A DNA stretch of 64,000 nt from Agapanthus africanus (taxonomy: Eukaryota > Streptophyta > Magnoliopsida > Asparagales > Amaryllidaceae), in assembly GCA_030015575.1 (NCBI GenBank), contig JASDDO010000006.1:319286361-319350360 (forward strand), given 5' to 3'. Both the position numbers and the translations under genes were made by a program. Within the stretch, counting starts at the first letter, position 1, and the number at the start of each line of letters is the position of its first letter. The notes below the pieces were generated by a model that was not told where the DNA came from, did no database searches, and worked only from the letters and a program-made list of their open reading frames with translations. Below, piece after piece: positions 35,219 to 47,840 of the stretch.

Positions 35219-37417
35219 TGTTAGTTATATGTATGCCCTAGAGGCCATTACTGTACATACGATGTATATTGTAATGGATGCTTGGACATATATAGGGAGG
35301 ACTTTCTTGCTCGACATGATAGTATGCTATCTGGTTGCTCTTTATCTTAACATGTACTCTGATTGTCTCTATGTCACATGTTGATAAAACCTTTAGGATG
35401 AGTACTTGACTACCAGGACTATGATGCAGATCATACTAGTGGAGACAGTGTAGTCGCCAAGTACATCCTTCAAATGTTCCTAGTCGTGGAAGTACCGAGA
35501 CAGGGCATCGATACTCCAGAGTAGACTAGCGTATGCGCTTCTTGACCCATATGATGGGCGATGGATGATCCCATATCCATTGGTGTTTGACATCAGAGAA
35601 GGTATACGGGTGCTCAGTGGAGACTGGGTACACTGGACGGACTCGCCGAGAACTCCCAGATGGTATTATACCTTACGTCAGATGGCAGTTCTCTGGTGAC
35701 ACTGGTACAGGTTATTCTGTAGACCCGAGATCGTCATAGAGTCTTGTATGATTCCCACTGTGCTTTGATTTCCATCATACCACGTCCAAGAGGGCATGCA
35801 AAAAGGTGGCTTTTAGGTACAGTCCCGAATCGCATGGAGGCAATGAGCGATAGGAGGGGTTTCGTCTCTCCCGGTATAGGGAGTTGATGTTGTGCTGTGT
35901 TCGATTGGCTATAACTAGAAATCCCTGGCCAGGGTTGCTAAGATTTACTGGTAAGTGTTATCAGTAGTTTCTCGAACTGTTTTGGACCTCATATCGACAC
36001 GACTTATCAAGCTACTGGGGTCTGACGTTTACCACCCCTAGGCGAGATATGCGACATATCAGACGAAGAGACCGGACTGTACGGGAGTGTTACTGATTGG
36101 ATTCGCAGGAGAATGTACAGGCTTGCTTGTTGATCTTCTGATCGCTCAATACCTGGGTGGCTGTTACGTTTAGCTGACCGCTTGCAGCTTGTGGGTGTTT
36201 GATATGATCAACACCTACTGCCGACGTATTGACGATTCTTTAGAGTCCTACACAGAGGTTTCTTGACTCAGGCAAAACGGAGTAGGAGCACATATATGAT
36301 ATGTGCGGGACCGAGAACAATACGTGTATGTGATACCGTATTAGATTCTCACGATATGAGATATCGGCTGGGTATATGAGATATAGCCGGGTTATCGGAT
36401 CAAGTGTTGATTCGATGAGCTGATACATATAATATTAGTCGGTTATTTGTGAAATAGCCGGATTATCGGATCAAGTGTTGATTTGATAATTTAATGTATA
36501 ATTATATATTTGATATATTAAATTACATTAACTAATATAAGCTCACTTATTGATTCTTTTTCTCACTCGGGTAATACATTGATATATATGCGATATATGT
36601 TAATTGTATTATTTTATTTTGTTACAATAAATATTGTATATGTGATATATAATATTGTAACATGTTAGGGTTATTAATGCAACATGATTAGTGGAGATTA
36701 AACATGATTAAGGTTTGATTTGGGTTAATTTTTCTAGAAGCTTCTAGAAGTTTTTTGTTTTGTTTTTGCAAAGATATTTTGTAAAGATATTTTTGTATGA
36801 TATTTGTTAACCCAACTCAACCCTTGACCATGGTTCATTCTCTACATGGGTTAGGTTATCATACTTAACCCATGGTTGCATTTCTAACCTCACCACAATT
36901 CATTATTCATCACAAAAGAAATAGTTCTTCTTCTTCCTTCTTCTTTTTTGGATGGAAAAGCTTACTAGCTTTTTCATTAGTGATGATTTTGAGTGAGAAA
37001 TAGAAAACAAATGAGAGCTAAAATCCCACTTCATCATCCTAATCTATCCTAGCCATTTAGATTAGGGTGTTCACTTCATTTGTGAGTGAAAGCTTGTGTT
37101 AAAGAAACTTCAAGGTAGATCATCTTTGTTATCGAAGATCGGAAGCAAGTTTGCATCATTCTCTTCGTGGAGCCTCTCTAGAGTCCGGATACATGATGAT
37201 CGCAGCGAAGGGACCTCAACACGGAGCTTATGAAGCGAAGGACCGGACTACAAAGGTTGTAATCCCAAACTCTTAGATGTTAAAGTGTTTAACATGCTTT
37301 GTTTTGCCTAATCTCTAGTTTAAAGATCTTGGTTAGGGTTGTTCGGCACGTCTAAATTTTAAATCGGGCATGCTTGATGCTTTATAGACCCTTGTGAGAG
37401 TGCCTAGTAACCCAACA
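35219..37417 (+). mobile_element. 5' LTR of the copia element
   Basis: 2199 bp, TGTTAGTTATATGTATGCCC at the start and CTAGTAACCCAACA at the end, followed by the primer site. About 3% different from 49985-52175 by eye. Contains AT-rich sequence near 36.4-36.7 kb. Confidence 0.95.
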
Positions 37418-37418
37418 G

Positions 37419-37431
37419 TGGTATCAAAGCC
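37419..37431 (+). other. Primer binding site of the copia element
   Basis: TGGTATCAAAGCC one base after the LTR end, one change from the usual TGGTATCAGAGCC complementary to initiator tRNA-Met. Confidence 0.88.
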
Positions 37432-37606
37432 AAGCTAGAGTTTTAGGCGAAGTTTAAAGTACGATTGAACTCCGAATACCCGTAAAACCCTAGTTTTTGA
37501 AAATTTTTCAAAAAGTTGACATTTTTCATATTAAAAATGCTCAGAAAATTCAGCAGGTGATTTGATGGATTACTCTGCAAAACGAACCAAAAATACCATT
37601 ATTGCG

Positions 37607-37651
37607 CCGCGGAACCGCGGAAATACCCTTGCTTGAGCGGCGGTTCCGCGG
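37607..37651. repeat. Paired CCGCGG palindrome in copia leader
   Basis: CCGCGGAACCGCGG (37607-37620) and GGCGGTTCCGCGG (37639-37651). Each is a near palindrome, and they are also reverse complements of each other, so one long stem or two small ones can form. About 190 bp downstream of the LTR. Confidence 0.85.
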
Positions 37652-39015
37652 CCAAACAGTAACATTAGGGTTTTTATTTTACACAGTAATATCCGTACAG
37701 ATTTCCTGATTGTTTTGGGAATTTTTATTCTACTCAAGTGTTGAGTTTTCTGGGTTGTAATGGGAGCTCGTTGATTCAATCGGAAAGTATAACTTCGTGT
37801 AGTTTGTCCGTGTAATTTTTAGAATGTGTTAAAAAGTTCGAACGGATATCAATAACTCATTTTTTCCCCTGCCGGAAAATTTCCAAGTGTTGGATTTTTC
37901 CGTAGTTTAAGAACGTTCTAAGTCGTGCAAGTAACGCGGTGGTCTCTCTAGAAGAACACAAACCTTAACTCGATTATGTGACCGTCTGAACCGCCTATGA
38001 AACTTAGGGTTTGGGGCAGTATGGCGTTGCCACATGTGAGGCGTTGGCTTGACCCTTCTACGGCTGGACCATTGGTACTGTGGCATGTGATGGATATTTT
38101 TTGAACTCCGCTCAAGTGTTGAGCTATTTGGGAGAGCTTGGGTGTTTGATTATTCGATCGAAAAGTTTAACATTGTCTATTTATCTGGAATGTGATACAA
38201 TATTTGGAATCCACAAGTAGTTATGAGATAACTAATTTGAATGTTATAAATCTAACAGTTTAGTCTCATTTGATCGGTTGCCACGGGATTTTGATGTGAT
38301 CAAAAGTCCGTTGCAATCACGTAGTGTACGCGGATACTCGCCGGGTAAACTTAATAGATAGCCACGCCCCATAGCCCCGACCAAGTGACTGTAGGAGAAC
38401 CCCGTCGCCAAAAGCATCCGTTCGGGTGCTCGCGGCAGCGGTGTTCCGCTTTAGTGCACTTCGTTGACGGCATCCGGGGGTGCGGCCGTCTACTAAAGTT
38501 TGCGACGAGCATTTGATCAGGATATCGGGAATCTTGTTGAATTGCCCGACTAGATATTGAAAAGTGTTTTCGATAATGAAACTAAAATGCGGGGTTTATA
38601 ATTGTTAGGCATTCGATGTCTAAGGAATTCATTTGGTTAGGCATGCGATGTCTAAGGAGGTTGCGGATTCCAACTGTTGTAGTTTTACACTTTCTTTTCT
38701 GCGACCGTAAGCGTAGTATGTAGTGTATCGCCGGTTTCGTTGCTATACATCAACGACAATCGGGATACGCATACTTGCTTACGTTGATGATATGAAATAT
38801 TATGTGTTGCTGTGATATGTTATATTGGATCGTCGTGTTCTGAATAGCTGGGGGTTTTATGTGAGATGAGGGTTTTTATTTTCATTCATGTAAAATTCAT
38901 TTGTATGTAATATTCTTTTTTTGGGGCACATCCGGGATGAGGATGATGTCACCATTGTATATTATTTACTTTTCCGCATTAGGTAGACCCAAGGCGGGGA
39001 GCAAAAGTAACCGGG

Positions 39016-39075
39016 TTCTAGGGTCCAGTGGGAGACCATCTCGAAGAGTCGAGACCGAGTCTCCTAACCCTAGAA
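39016..39075. repeat. Three-level stacked hairpin
   Basis: Outer stem TTCTAGGGT/ACCCTAGAA (9 bp), middle GGGAGAC/GTCTCC (6 bp paired) and inner TCTCGA/TCGAGA (loop AGAG), nested in order with short unpaired gaps. The homologous site in the copia at the left window end keeps TTCTA/TAGAA outside and has TCTCA/TGAGA inside. Confidence 0.85.
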
Positions 39076-39440
39076 TTGGCAGTGTAGCTTGCCGCTCTCG
39101 TAAGGGTCTAGGGATGTGGGTTTGTCTATTCATTGCAACCGTGGAATCCGTGTTTTATACAGGCTCGTATTAAAAACACAGACCTCCTAGTATATCCAAT
39201 ATTTCATATATTATCTTCTTCTGTAATGTTCTGTGATGAGATCATATTACTGTCTAAGACGAATGTTTATATTATATATATGAGATATATGTTATATTGC
39301 AGATTTCGTTTCAAATGTGATACTTGTGAAGCATATTAAAATGGGACTTCATTAATGAGATTAATGAAACTAAAAGAAACCTAAAGATATTGTAGAAACT
39401 TATCTCAAAAACTGGTAGCTCTAGTTCTTGCTTTGCATAG

Positions 39441-39680
39441 CGGTGTTCCTTGTAGAACATCCAGTACCTTATTCGATAAGGAAAGAGCCGAGATCGGTTC
39501 ACCGGGAGTGACCTCTTTAGAGAAACTAGCAGATGCTACAAACTCGGTTTGTTTTTTGATTGTTTTTATAGTTTTTGCTCTGCATAGTGATATTTGTGAA
39601 ATATCCTGCACCTTATTCGATGAGGAAAGAGCCGAAGATCCCTTCACCGGGAGTGACCTCTTTAGCAAAACTAGAAAAGG
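39441..39680. repeat. Duplicated hairpin block in copia leader
   Basis: Two copies about 150 bp apart share TTGCTYTGCATAG, CACCTTATTCGATRAGGAAAGAGCC and CACCGGGAGTGACCTCTTTAG. In the first the variable stem is GGTGTTC/GAACATC (one wobble); in the second it is GATATTT/AAATATC (39589-39605, perfect). A CCTTAT-TCG-ATAAGG stem (39467-39481) follows the first. Confidence 0.8.
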
Positions 39681-39802
39681 CCTCAAAAACATTCCAATTA
39701 AAATCACTCGATTCTATAACGATATCAAGTTCATTACGCAAAAGATTTTCTTAAAAACCTGTCGTAGCCCTCCGTCATTTCAGATAAGTACTATTTAGTA
39801 TT

Positions 39803-40012
39803 CGTGCTGCGTTTGTTGACCTTAGTCAAGACGTAGTGTGCGGTAGCTATTTATGCTTATCTGCAAAGCATATGATGTGATTGAGTTAGGGTAGTCGTGC
39901 GACTTTGTTGATCTTAGCTAATGGTCGTGCGGGTGGGTTTAATTCAATCGGGAAATGACGGGTTGAACTTGGCTAGCACTTATGATTTGTTGACCTTAGC
40001 CAAGATCATAAG
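39803..40012. repeat. Three hairpins with one loop and different arms
   Basis: The loop TTGTTGACCTTAGCCAAG or a near match occurs three times, flanked by CTGCGT/ACGTAG (about 39807-39836), CGAC/GTCG (about 39899-39926) and CTTATGAT/ATCATAAG (39979-40012, 8 bp perfect). Confidence 0.82.
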
Positions 40013-40539
40013 ATTCTAGGGGCAAAATATTATTAGGAATTTCAAGTTTTGAAATTTGCAATGAGATTGCATACCTTCTATGAGATAGTTGGATCCTGAT
40101 ACCCGCTGCAAGTAAGAGTTACTCCTGGGTGAGTTTTACACATTACAATTAGCCGATCAAGTAGGTGTCTAGAAAGGTGTCAAAAGGGTTATGCCTCTGG
40201 GGAAACGAGGTTTACTTTAATTAGGTCCGTGTGAAAGCGCGGGGAACCTCCCTCAAAGTACCGGCACTGGCCTGGCTGAAAGATTGGCGAACTTGTAGGG
40301 TGTAATTAATCTAGACTAGTCTTTCCTTTTAGGATTTGGAGGAAGATTTGACTAAAACAGTGGGAGACATCCTGATTAGATATATTAAATAACCAATCTA
40401 ATCTTGCAAGAGCATACGCTGAGTGTTTTCTTCTATCTCTCTCCAGGTAGCGACTATGTCACGCCTTAATCAAGATAATAATACGGATGTATTGACCAAA
40501 CCCGCTTGTTATACTACGCTAGGGAACGTTGGTGCCGCT

Positions 40540-42331
40540 TGATTGGTAGATTTTTCGTTGTGTTTGTAGAAAATTGTAAAGAAATCACAACCAAAAATTA
40601 TTTTGACCGCAATCAAACTACGGTGTCAATTGTAGTTCATGAATGAGTGCGGATCGTCCACAGGGATTGCACGATTTATTTATATCTTTGATATGTTTGA
40701 ATTGAAAAGTTAAGCTAAGATAAACGAAAACATGATTCAAGAGTATTGATTTTCAAGTGTCACTATTCTATTCAAGAATCAAGAAAAAGATAAACAATCA
40801 AGAATCGGTGTATCGATGATATTTCCAATCAACAATCAAGAATCTAAAAGAGGCTCGTAGGAATCGATAGGATCAATAGACGTGATGTAATCTAAAGATA
40901 TCGTGTTCTCGTCCTTCGAAGGATTGATACTAGATCGATGATCATCGACGAGAGTTAGGGCTTTCTTGATGAAACTAGGGTTCATCTTTTAACCCTTGTT
41001 CTTTCGTCGATATCATTCCTTTTCTAGCCTCTACCAAATTCAAGAAACGATCGTAACTCCCCAATTTCGATCGATGTCAATCAAGAAAGCATCGAAACGA
41101 AATGGGTCGTCGTTTCTTGAACTTGCTAGGGTTTACAAAACTCGTAGGACTCAAGAATCGATTAAAGCTATGTTACATCATCATTCTATAGACCGTCTCG
41201 ACTCCTCGACGAGCGGAGTTTTATTCACACATCACCACACAGAAAAGATTCACAAATTGTAAAGATATCATGATGCAGAATTTAAAGAAAACAAGATAAA
41301 AGAATATCACCTTTATTTATCTCAACAATTTTGATTACATTCGCTTCAAGAACTACAAGAGGAAGAATCAAAATCGTTGATCGGGCGTCGCTCGGCTTCG
41401 TGAGTCGTGGATCGGCTTGGATCGCTTGCTCCGATGAAGATCGGCTCCGCTCCTAAAGGTTGTAAGGCTTCTTGCTTAATGGGTACTCGGGATCTTGATT
41501 TTTAATTGGAATTAGGGTTAGGGTTTCCTAGAAGCCCTCTCACTAGACTTGAGGAAGAAGGAGATGAAGAAGGAGAATGGCTCTAGTTTTGATACTAGAT
41601 TGGGGATCCAAGATTATTTTACAAGTGAGCCTAGGGTCTTATTTTTAAAGCTCCCAAACCCTAGGTTTAGGTTTGAAATGGTAGTTCCCTCCAAAAGTTT
41701 GTTGAGTCTTCTAGAAGATAGTTTGTTAGGAGCTAGCTTAGGGTTTAAGCAAGGTTTAATTAAGGTTGGAAACCCTTGTTTGCTGATCTGGCAGAAACCC
41801 CTGGAGTCTTCTGGAAACTGAGATACATTTCTGAGCAGTGGGCCCTGAGAGAAGCATTGTGGTACAAAATTCAGGAGATGACGTCATCAAGCCGCCGCGG
41901 ATCCGCGGCGCAAGGAGGCTATGGCCGCGGATCCGCGGCTCCTTGAGGGGCTTGGGTCTTGTGCTTTCTGGAGTGGTCTTGTACTGCTATTTGGGGCTTT
42001 GTATGATATGTTGATTTGTGATTGCTCCTTTGGATTGATACCAGATTTGAATTCAGTGAGTTGACGCAATATTTGAGCGGTGTAATGGTCGAGCGAGCTT
42101 CTCCTTTTCCTGCACAGACTTCGAAACACGGGTTGCGATATATAGAAATATTGCGATGCCATGCAATGCGGTCAATTTCCCTAGAAATGCCGGTTTTAAG
42201 GTCTAATATATGTAATCTTATAATCTGTGATAGATTTGCTAATATGTGAAATACGGATACCGAACACTTCTATATGAATGCAAATGATGAGGAAATTGCC
42301 GGCTAAAATATGCAATATTTTCGACTGATCA
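40540..42331 (-). mobile_element. 3' LTR of the Athila-like element
   Basis: 1792 bp, TGATTGG..ACTGATCA on the plus strand. It includes paired CCGCGGATCCGCGG palindromes at 41895-41908 and 41925-41938. Short open frames here are mirrored in the other LTR. Confidence 0.92.
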
Positions 42332-42343
42332 AATACCCCCAAA
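42332..42343 (-). other. Polypurine tract, Athila-like element
   Basis: Minus strand TTTGGGGGTATT directly before the LTR start TGATCAG. The identical tract precedes the LTR at 57635. Confidence 0.85.
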
Positions 42344-43790
42344 CTTAATTTCGATCGTCTCGAGCGAATGTTTTATTAAAAGAGAAGGAGAAAATAAAGA
42401 AAGAGAAAAACTAACTAGCACACTTTCGTAGGCAACACGATTGCACTGAGCACGTGCAACAAGCCTTTAAACCTTTAGGTGTCCCTAGTAGGAGGAGTGT
42501 TGTCTCCTGAGGGTTTTCAGCGGATTGCACCCATAAAATCCAATAATAAAAGCAAGATCATGAATATTACATTTAAAGAAAAGAATTGTAAAAGAAAAGT
42601 TTTGAAAATTAGGGTTTCCAACTAAGCTAGCTTTTCGGTTGTCATGAGCCCTATCTTAATGGTCATGAAAAGATGTCAGAAATCACGTCCTCCCTCAATA
42701 AAACATCGTCTTATTCTTCATTCCTATCTGTATTCCAAACATCGATCATATCACCCTGCGTGTGTGTAAAGACATCCCTACACCCGGAGAATTCAATTCA
42801 AGCTATCATACTCTTGCCCATCAGCCTCAGTACTTTTTAATTAATGAATATTTAGATGAGATTGCTCACACACTTTCATGCGACCGTTAATACTTCTTGA
42901 GGTACTAACCGACCGATTACTCCTGTGCTTGCTTATTTGGTGTATTTTTCTCGTCTTGTACCACCTCAGGCATAGCAGTGACTCCCAGACCAGTTGGCCT
43001 TAGGGCACTAGGTGAAGAAGCACTCTCGCTATACATTTTTTTATTGCCCTTGGTGATAACAAAACCAGTGTCCATTTTTCTCACCACTTTATATTTTCTT
43101 ATTCATTTTTTTTTCTTTTTATTTCCTTCATACTTTTGGCTTTAAGACAAGAGCATTTCAAGGTATCCTCTACTATCCCAGGCTTCAAGACGTGTGTAAG
43201 TGCGAATAGCAGGGTAGCAACGTTCAAAATGTTTGGCTTCCAGAATAGAAACTATTTTTCAGACTTATTTTTATCCTCAGATTAGTGACGTCCTTCATCT
43301 TACTAACCCTTGGGACAACGGCTCATAACTACTTATTACTAGTTCGTATAAGAAAACTTCTAATTTTCTTAGTTTTCTAAAATTTTTCCAATCTCATGGA
43401 TGTAATTTTTCACTATCTAAACTTTCATTATCTTATTTATATACAAAAAAGTGTAAATATTAAAATTATTTTTATATTTGAATTTTTTTTAAATTTTTAT
43501 GGGTTTTGAAAATTTTTCAATTTTTATAGATTTTTAAAAGAAATGTTTTGTGCTTATGCAGATGATATGCAAATGATGCAAAAATAAGCACAAACCTCCC
43601 CCAAACTTGTTTTCAACAGTGTCCTCACTGTTGCCGAATGCTATACCTACAAAACTGTAAGCCGGGGGGGAATTATTAGTGGGGGCAAAATATATAAGTG
43701 AAGAACTTCCCCCAAACTTACTCTTTTTACTCACCTTCATTCAAAAAATATGCAATGATATACAGGATATGAAGGTGAGACAGAGGAATT
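42344..43790 (-). mobile_element. 3' UTR of the Athila-like element
   Basis: About 1.45 kb, non-coding. Its reverse complement matches 56218-57622 over most of its length, including GAGGACACTGTTGAAAACAA followed by GTTTGGGGGAGGTTTGTGCT and, near the LTR, GAAAACCCTCAGGAGACAAC. The two copies form a large inverted repeat about 12.5 kb apart. Confidence 0.85.
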
Positions 43791-45374
43791 TTAATCCAAA
43801 TAAAATGGCTCTTGTAAGAACAAGAGCTCCTCCGTGGGGTCAGTGGAAAAATACGGCTTTAGTCTATGTCCGTTTACTTTGAAAAAGGTGCCGTTTTTAA
43901 CATTTTCTACTTCTACTGCCCCGTGCGGGTATACAGACCGCACAACAAAAGGTCCCTTCCATCGAGATCGGAGCTTACCCGCATGAAGGTGTAATCGTGA
44001 ATCATAAAGAAGGACTTGTTGACCAGGTAAAAATGTTTTCCTTAAAATGCTTTTATCGTGAAAAACCTTAGTCCTATTCTTTGTGATTACAGCATTATCA
44101 TAAGCTTCATCGCGGAGTTCGCTTAGCTCGTTAAGTTGCAGCTTCCGAAAGTTGCAAGCAAGGTTTAAATCAAAATTTATTTCTTTAATAGCCCACAATG
44201 CTTTATGCTCTATCTCGACAGGTAAATGACATGCTTTTCCAAACACTATCCTATATGGAGACATTCCTAGGTCGGTCTTATATGCAGTCCTGAATGCCCA
44301 AAGAGCATCCGTCAATTTGGTCGACCAGTCTTTTCTATTTTTAGCAACAGTTTTCTCCAGGATAAGTTTGATTTGTCTGTTTGAGATTTCAGCCTGCCCG
44401 CTTGTTTGGGGATGATAGGGTGTAGAAAGTCGGTGGTTGATTGAGTATTTTCGCATCAGAGTCTCGAAAGATCTGTTGCAGAAATGTGTCCCATTATCGC
44501 TAATAATAGCACGTGGGTGTCCAAATCGCGAGAAGATATTCTCTTTTAAGAACTTAATGACAACTTTCTTGTCATTAGTGCGACATGGAATGGCTTTTAC
44601 CCATTTTGAGACATAATCAACCGCCAGCAATATGTATAGATTCCCAAAGGAGTTGGGAAAAGGACCCATAAAATCTATGCCCCAAACATCGAACATTTCA
44701 ACAACCAGAATGGGTTGCTGAGGCATTTCATTCCTCTGGGATATTCTACCCGTATACTGACATTGTGTACAGGTTTTGCAATGTTCAAATGTGTCCTTGA
44801 ATAAGGTCGGCCAATAAAATCCACATTGCAAAACCTTTTCCGCTGTCTTTCTAGGACCAAAGTGATCCCCACAGGCCTGATCATGATAAAAAGAAAGAAC
44901 ACTCTTGAACTCTTCATTTGGGACGCACCGGCGAATGATCTGATCAGGACAATATTTAAACAAATAGGGCTCGTCCCAGTAAAAGTGTTTTACTTGGGAT
45001 AAAAAACGATATTTGTCCTGTTTTGACCATTCGCTGGGTATCAGTCCCGTGGCATGATAGTTCACAATATCCCTGAACCATGGTTCAGTGGATATGCTCA
45101 AGAGTTGTTCATCAGGGAATGAATCATTGATCGGCAGGGTCACAGGGGAAGAAACGATGCTTGAAAGATGGTCAGCTACTACGTTTTCACATCCTTTCTT
45201 ATCTTTGATAACAAGATCAAATTCTTGTAACAGTAGGATCCAACGTATTAGTCGACCTTTTGCATCTTTCTTCGCCAGAAGATGTTTTAAAGCGGAATGG
45301 TCAGTATACACAACTATAGGTGAGCCGATTAAGTAAGGCCTGAATTTTTCTAATGCATATTTTAGCCGGCATTT
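43791..45374 (-). pseudogene. Fossil gypsy RNase H and integrase
   Basis: A long open stretch on the minus strand. RNase H signs come first ([39 protein letters not shown]). Integrase follows: an H2C2 zinc finger ([17 protein letters not shown]), the catalytic core with [19 protein letters not shown] and [12 protein letters not shown], and a C-terminal domain with [13 protein letters not shown] and [10 protein letters not shown]. These are the Ty3/gypsy Athila/Tat features. The upstream part of pol is not present next to it. The well-kept reading frame suggests a young copy; the element as a whole is incomplete. Confidence 0.93.
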
Positions 45375-47167
45375 TGATCGATAGTTTTTCCCGTTGTGTT
45401 TGTAGAAAATTGTAAAGAAATCACAACCAAAAATTATTTTGACCGCAATCAAACTACGGTGTCAATTGTAGTTCATGAATGAGTGCGGATCGTCCACAGG
45501 GATTGCACGATTTATTTATATCTTTGATATGTTTGAATTGAAAAGTTAAGCTAAGATAAACGAAAACATGATTCAAGAGTATTGATTTTCAAGTGTCACT
45601 ATTCTATTCAAGAATCAAGAAAAAGATAAACAATCAAGAATCGGTGTATCGATGATATTTCCAATCAACAATCAAGAATCTAAAAGAGGCTCGTAGGAAT
45701 CGATAGGATCAATAGACGTGATGTAATCTAAAGATATCGTGTTCTTGTCCTTCGAAGGATTGATACTAGATCGATGATCATCGACGAGAGTTAGGGCTTT
45801 CTTGATGAAACTAGGGTTCATCTTTTAACCCTTGTTCTTTCGTCGATATCATTCCTTTTCTAGCCTCTACCAAATTCAAGAAACGATCGTAACTCCCCAA
45901 TTTCGATCGATGTCAATCAAGAAAGCATCGAAACGAAATGGGTCGTCGTTTCTTGAACTTGCTAGGGTTTACAAAACTCGTAGGACTCAAGAATCGATTA
46001 AAGCTATGTTACACCATCATTCTATAGACCGTCTCGACTCCTCGACGAGCGGAGTTTTATTCACACATCACCACACAGAAAAGATTCACAAATTGTAAAG
46101 ATATCATGATGCAGAATTTAAAGAAAACAAGATAAAAGAATATCACCTTTATTTATCACAACAATTTTGATTACATTCGCTTCAAGAACTACAAGAGGAA
46201 GAATCTAAATCGTTGATCGGGCGTCGCTCGGCTTCGTGAGTCGTGGATCGGCTTAGATCGCTTGCTCCGATGAAGATCGGCTCCGCTCCTAAAGGTTGTA
46301 AGGCTTCTTGCTTAATGGGTACTCGGGATCTTGATTTTTAATTGGAATTAGGGTTAGGGTTTCCTAGAAGCCCTCTCACTAGACTTGAGGAAGAAGGAGA
46401 TGAAGAAGGAGAATGGCTCTAGTTTTGATACTAGATTGGGGATCCAAGATTATTTTACAAGCGAGCCTAGGGTCTTATTTATAGAGCTCCCAAACCCTAG
46501 GTTTAGGTTTGAAATGGTAGTTCCCTCCAAAAGTTTGTTGAGTCTTCTAGAAGATAGTTTGTTAGGAGCTAGCTTAGGGTTTAAGCAAGGTTTAATTAAG
46601 CTTGGAAACCCTTGTTTGCTGATCTGGCAGAAACCCCTGGAGTCTTCTGGAAACTGAGATACATTTCTGAGCAGTGGGCCCTGAGAGAAGCATTGTGGTA
46701 CAAAATTCAGGAGATGACGTCATCAAGCCGCCGCGGATCCGCGGCACAAGGAGGCTATGGCCGCGGATCCGCGGCTCCTTGAGGGGCTTAGGTCTTGTGC
46801 TTTTTGGAGTGGTCTTGTACTGCTATTTGGGGCTTTGTATGATATGTTGATTTGTGATTGCTCCTTTGGATTGATACCAGATTTGAATTCAGTGAGTTGA
46901 CGCAATATTTGAGGGGTGTAATGGTCGAGCGAGCTTCTCCTTTTCCTGCACAGACTTCGAAACACGGGTTGCGACATATAAAAATATTGCGATGCCATGC
47001 AATGCAGTCAATTTCCCTAGAAATGCCAGTTTTAAGGTCTAATAAATGTAATCTTATAATCTGTGATAGATTTGCTAATATGTGAAATACGGATACCGAA
47101 CACTTCTATATGAATGCAAATGATGAGGAAATTGCTGGCTAAAATATGCAATATTTTCGACTGATCA
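45375..47167 (-). mobile_element. 5' LTR of the Athila-like element
   Basis: 1793 bp, plus strand TGATCGATAG..ACTGATCA, with the palindrome pair at 46731-46744 and 46761-46774, the same spacing as in the other LTR. Confidence 0.92.
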
Positions 47168-47172
47168 CCGCT

Positions 47173-47840
47173 CCAACTTATAATTGTTATAAGACAGAGC
47201 AGGAAATAGGGGATTACCAGAATTCCCGTGCCGCCCAAACGAAGAAAGTGCATGCTGATGCATCATCTTCGGGTGTGTTCATTACCGAGAACTGTTCCTC
47301 AGTATTCTTTACGTCCTGGGTATGAGATACCGGATCAGGATCCCGCAAATGTAATTTGTTACATGGGCTACAGAAAAGTAGAGAACTGAGAACGGGTGAT
47401 AAGTTTCAAGAGTTGGAAATGATGCAAGTGTTGCAGCCAAGTCTGTTGGCAGTTATCACCCTTATTGTCAGAATACATTGATTCAGAACGAATGTTATTA
47501 GATACCGAACCTGATATACAACATCATATCAGTCTCTTTATTAGTAAAGAAAGATATAATTTTGTATTGTTGGATAATGTTTTGAACATTTCCTATATCA
47601 AGAGTTGATCGGTCAACCACGCTATCTAAAAGCATAGACGTTCTAAATCAAAGCACAGTTCTTAACGTACAGAACACACACAAGAGGAAGAGTTCAGAAA
47701 TGAACGATTCCTTCTTGAGGCATTGTAGACTAGGTCATATCAATGCGACCCGACTAGCTGAAGTTACATATAGATGCATGTTTAAATTAGTTTGAATTTA
47801 CATCTTGTGAAACTTGCCGGTTATGTCACAAAGATAAGAT
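47173..47840 (+). pseudogene. Fossil copia protease and GAG-pre-integrase
   Basis: Resumes the copia body after the nested gypsy. A DTGSGS protease core lies near 47330, and an LRHCRLGHINATRL segment of the GAG-pre-integrase domain near 47715. Heavily broken, several breaks. Confidence 0.75.

Larger units (their letters stand above)
37432..40534 (+). mobile_element. Copia leader, non-coding, with hairpins
   Basis: About 3.1 kb between primer site and nested gypsy without recognisable gag. It holds the paired CCGCGG palindrome (37607-37651), a direct repeat of TTAGGCATKCGATGTCTAAGG (38610-38660), the three-level hairpin at 39016-39075, a pair of hairpin blocks near 39.45 and 39.60 kb, and three conserved-loop hairpins at 39.8-40.0 kb. 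Short open frames here overlap these repeats and look non-coding. Confidence 0.75.
40540..47167 (-). mobile_element. Athila-like Ty3/gypsy element, minus strand, TSD CCGCT
   Basis: LTRs of about 1.79 kb at both ends, flanked by CCGCT at 40535-40539 and 47168-47172, inserted in the copia at 35219-52175. The polypurine tract next to the left LTR and the coding strand of pol agree on minus orientation. Parts seen: RNase H, integrase and a long 3' UTR; gag, protease and most RT are not visible, so it is incomplete. Integrase ends in a [18 protein letters not shown]-like tail typical of Athila/Tat, without a chromodomain. LTRs differ by 1-1.5% by eye. Confidence 0.92.

Noticed and set aside
41549-41821. 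90-residue frame in the Athila-like LTR (also 46385-46657)
   Set aside because: Lies wholly inside an LTR and its partner copy; no similarity to a known protein.
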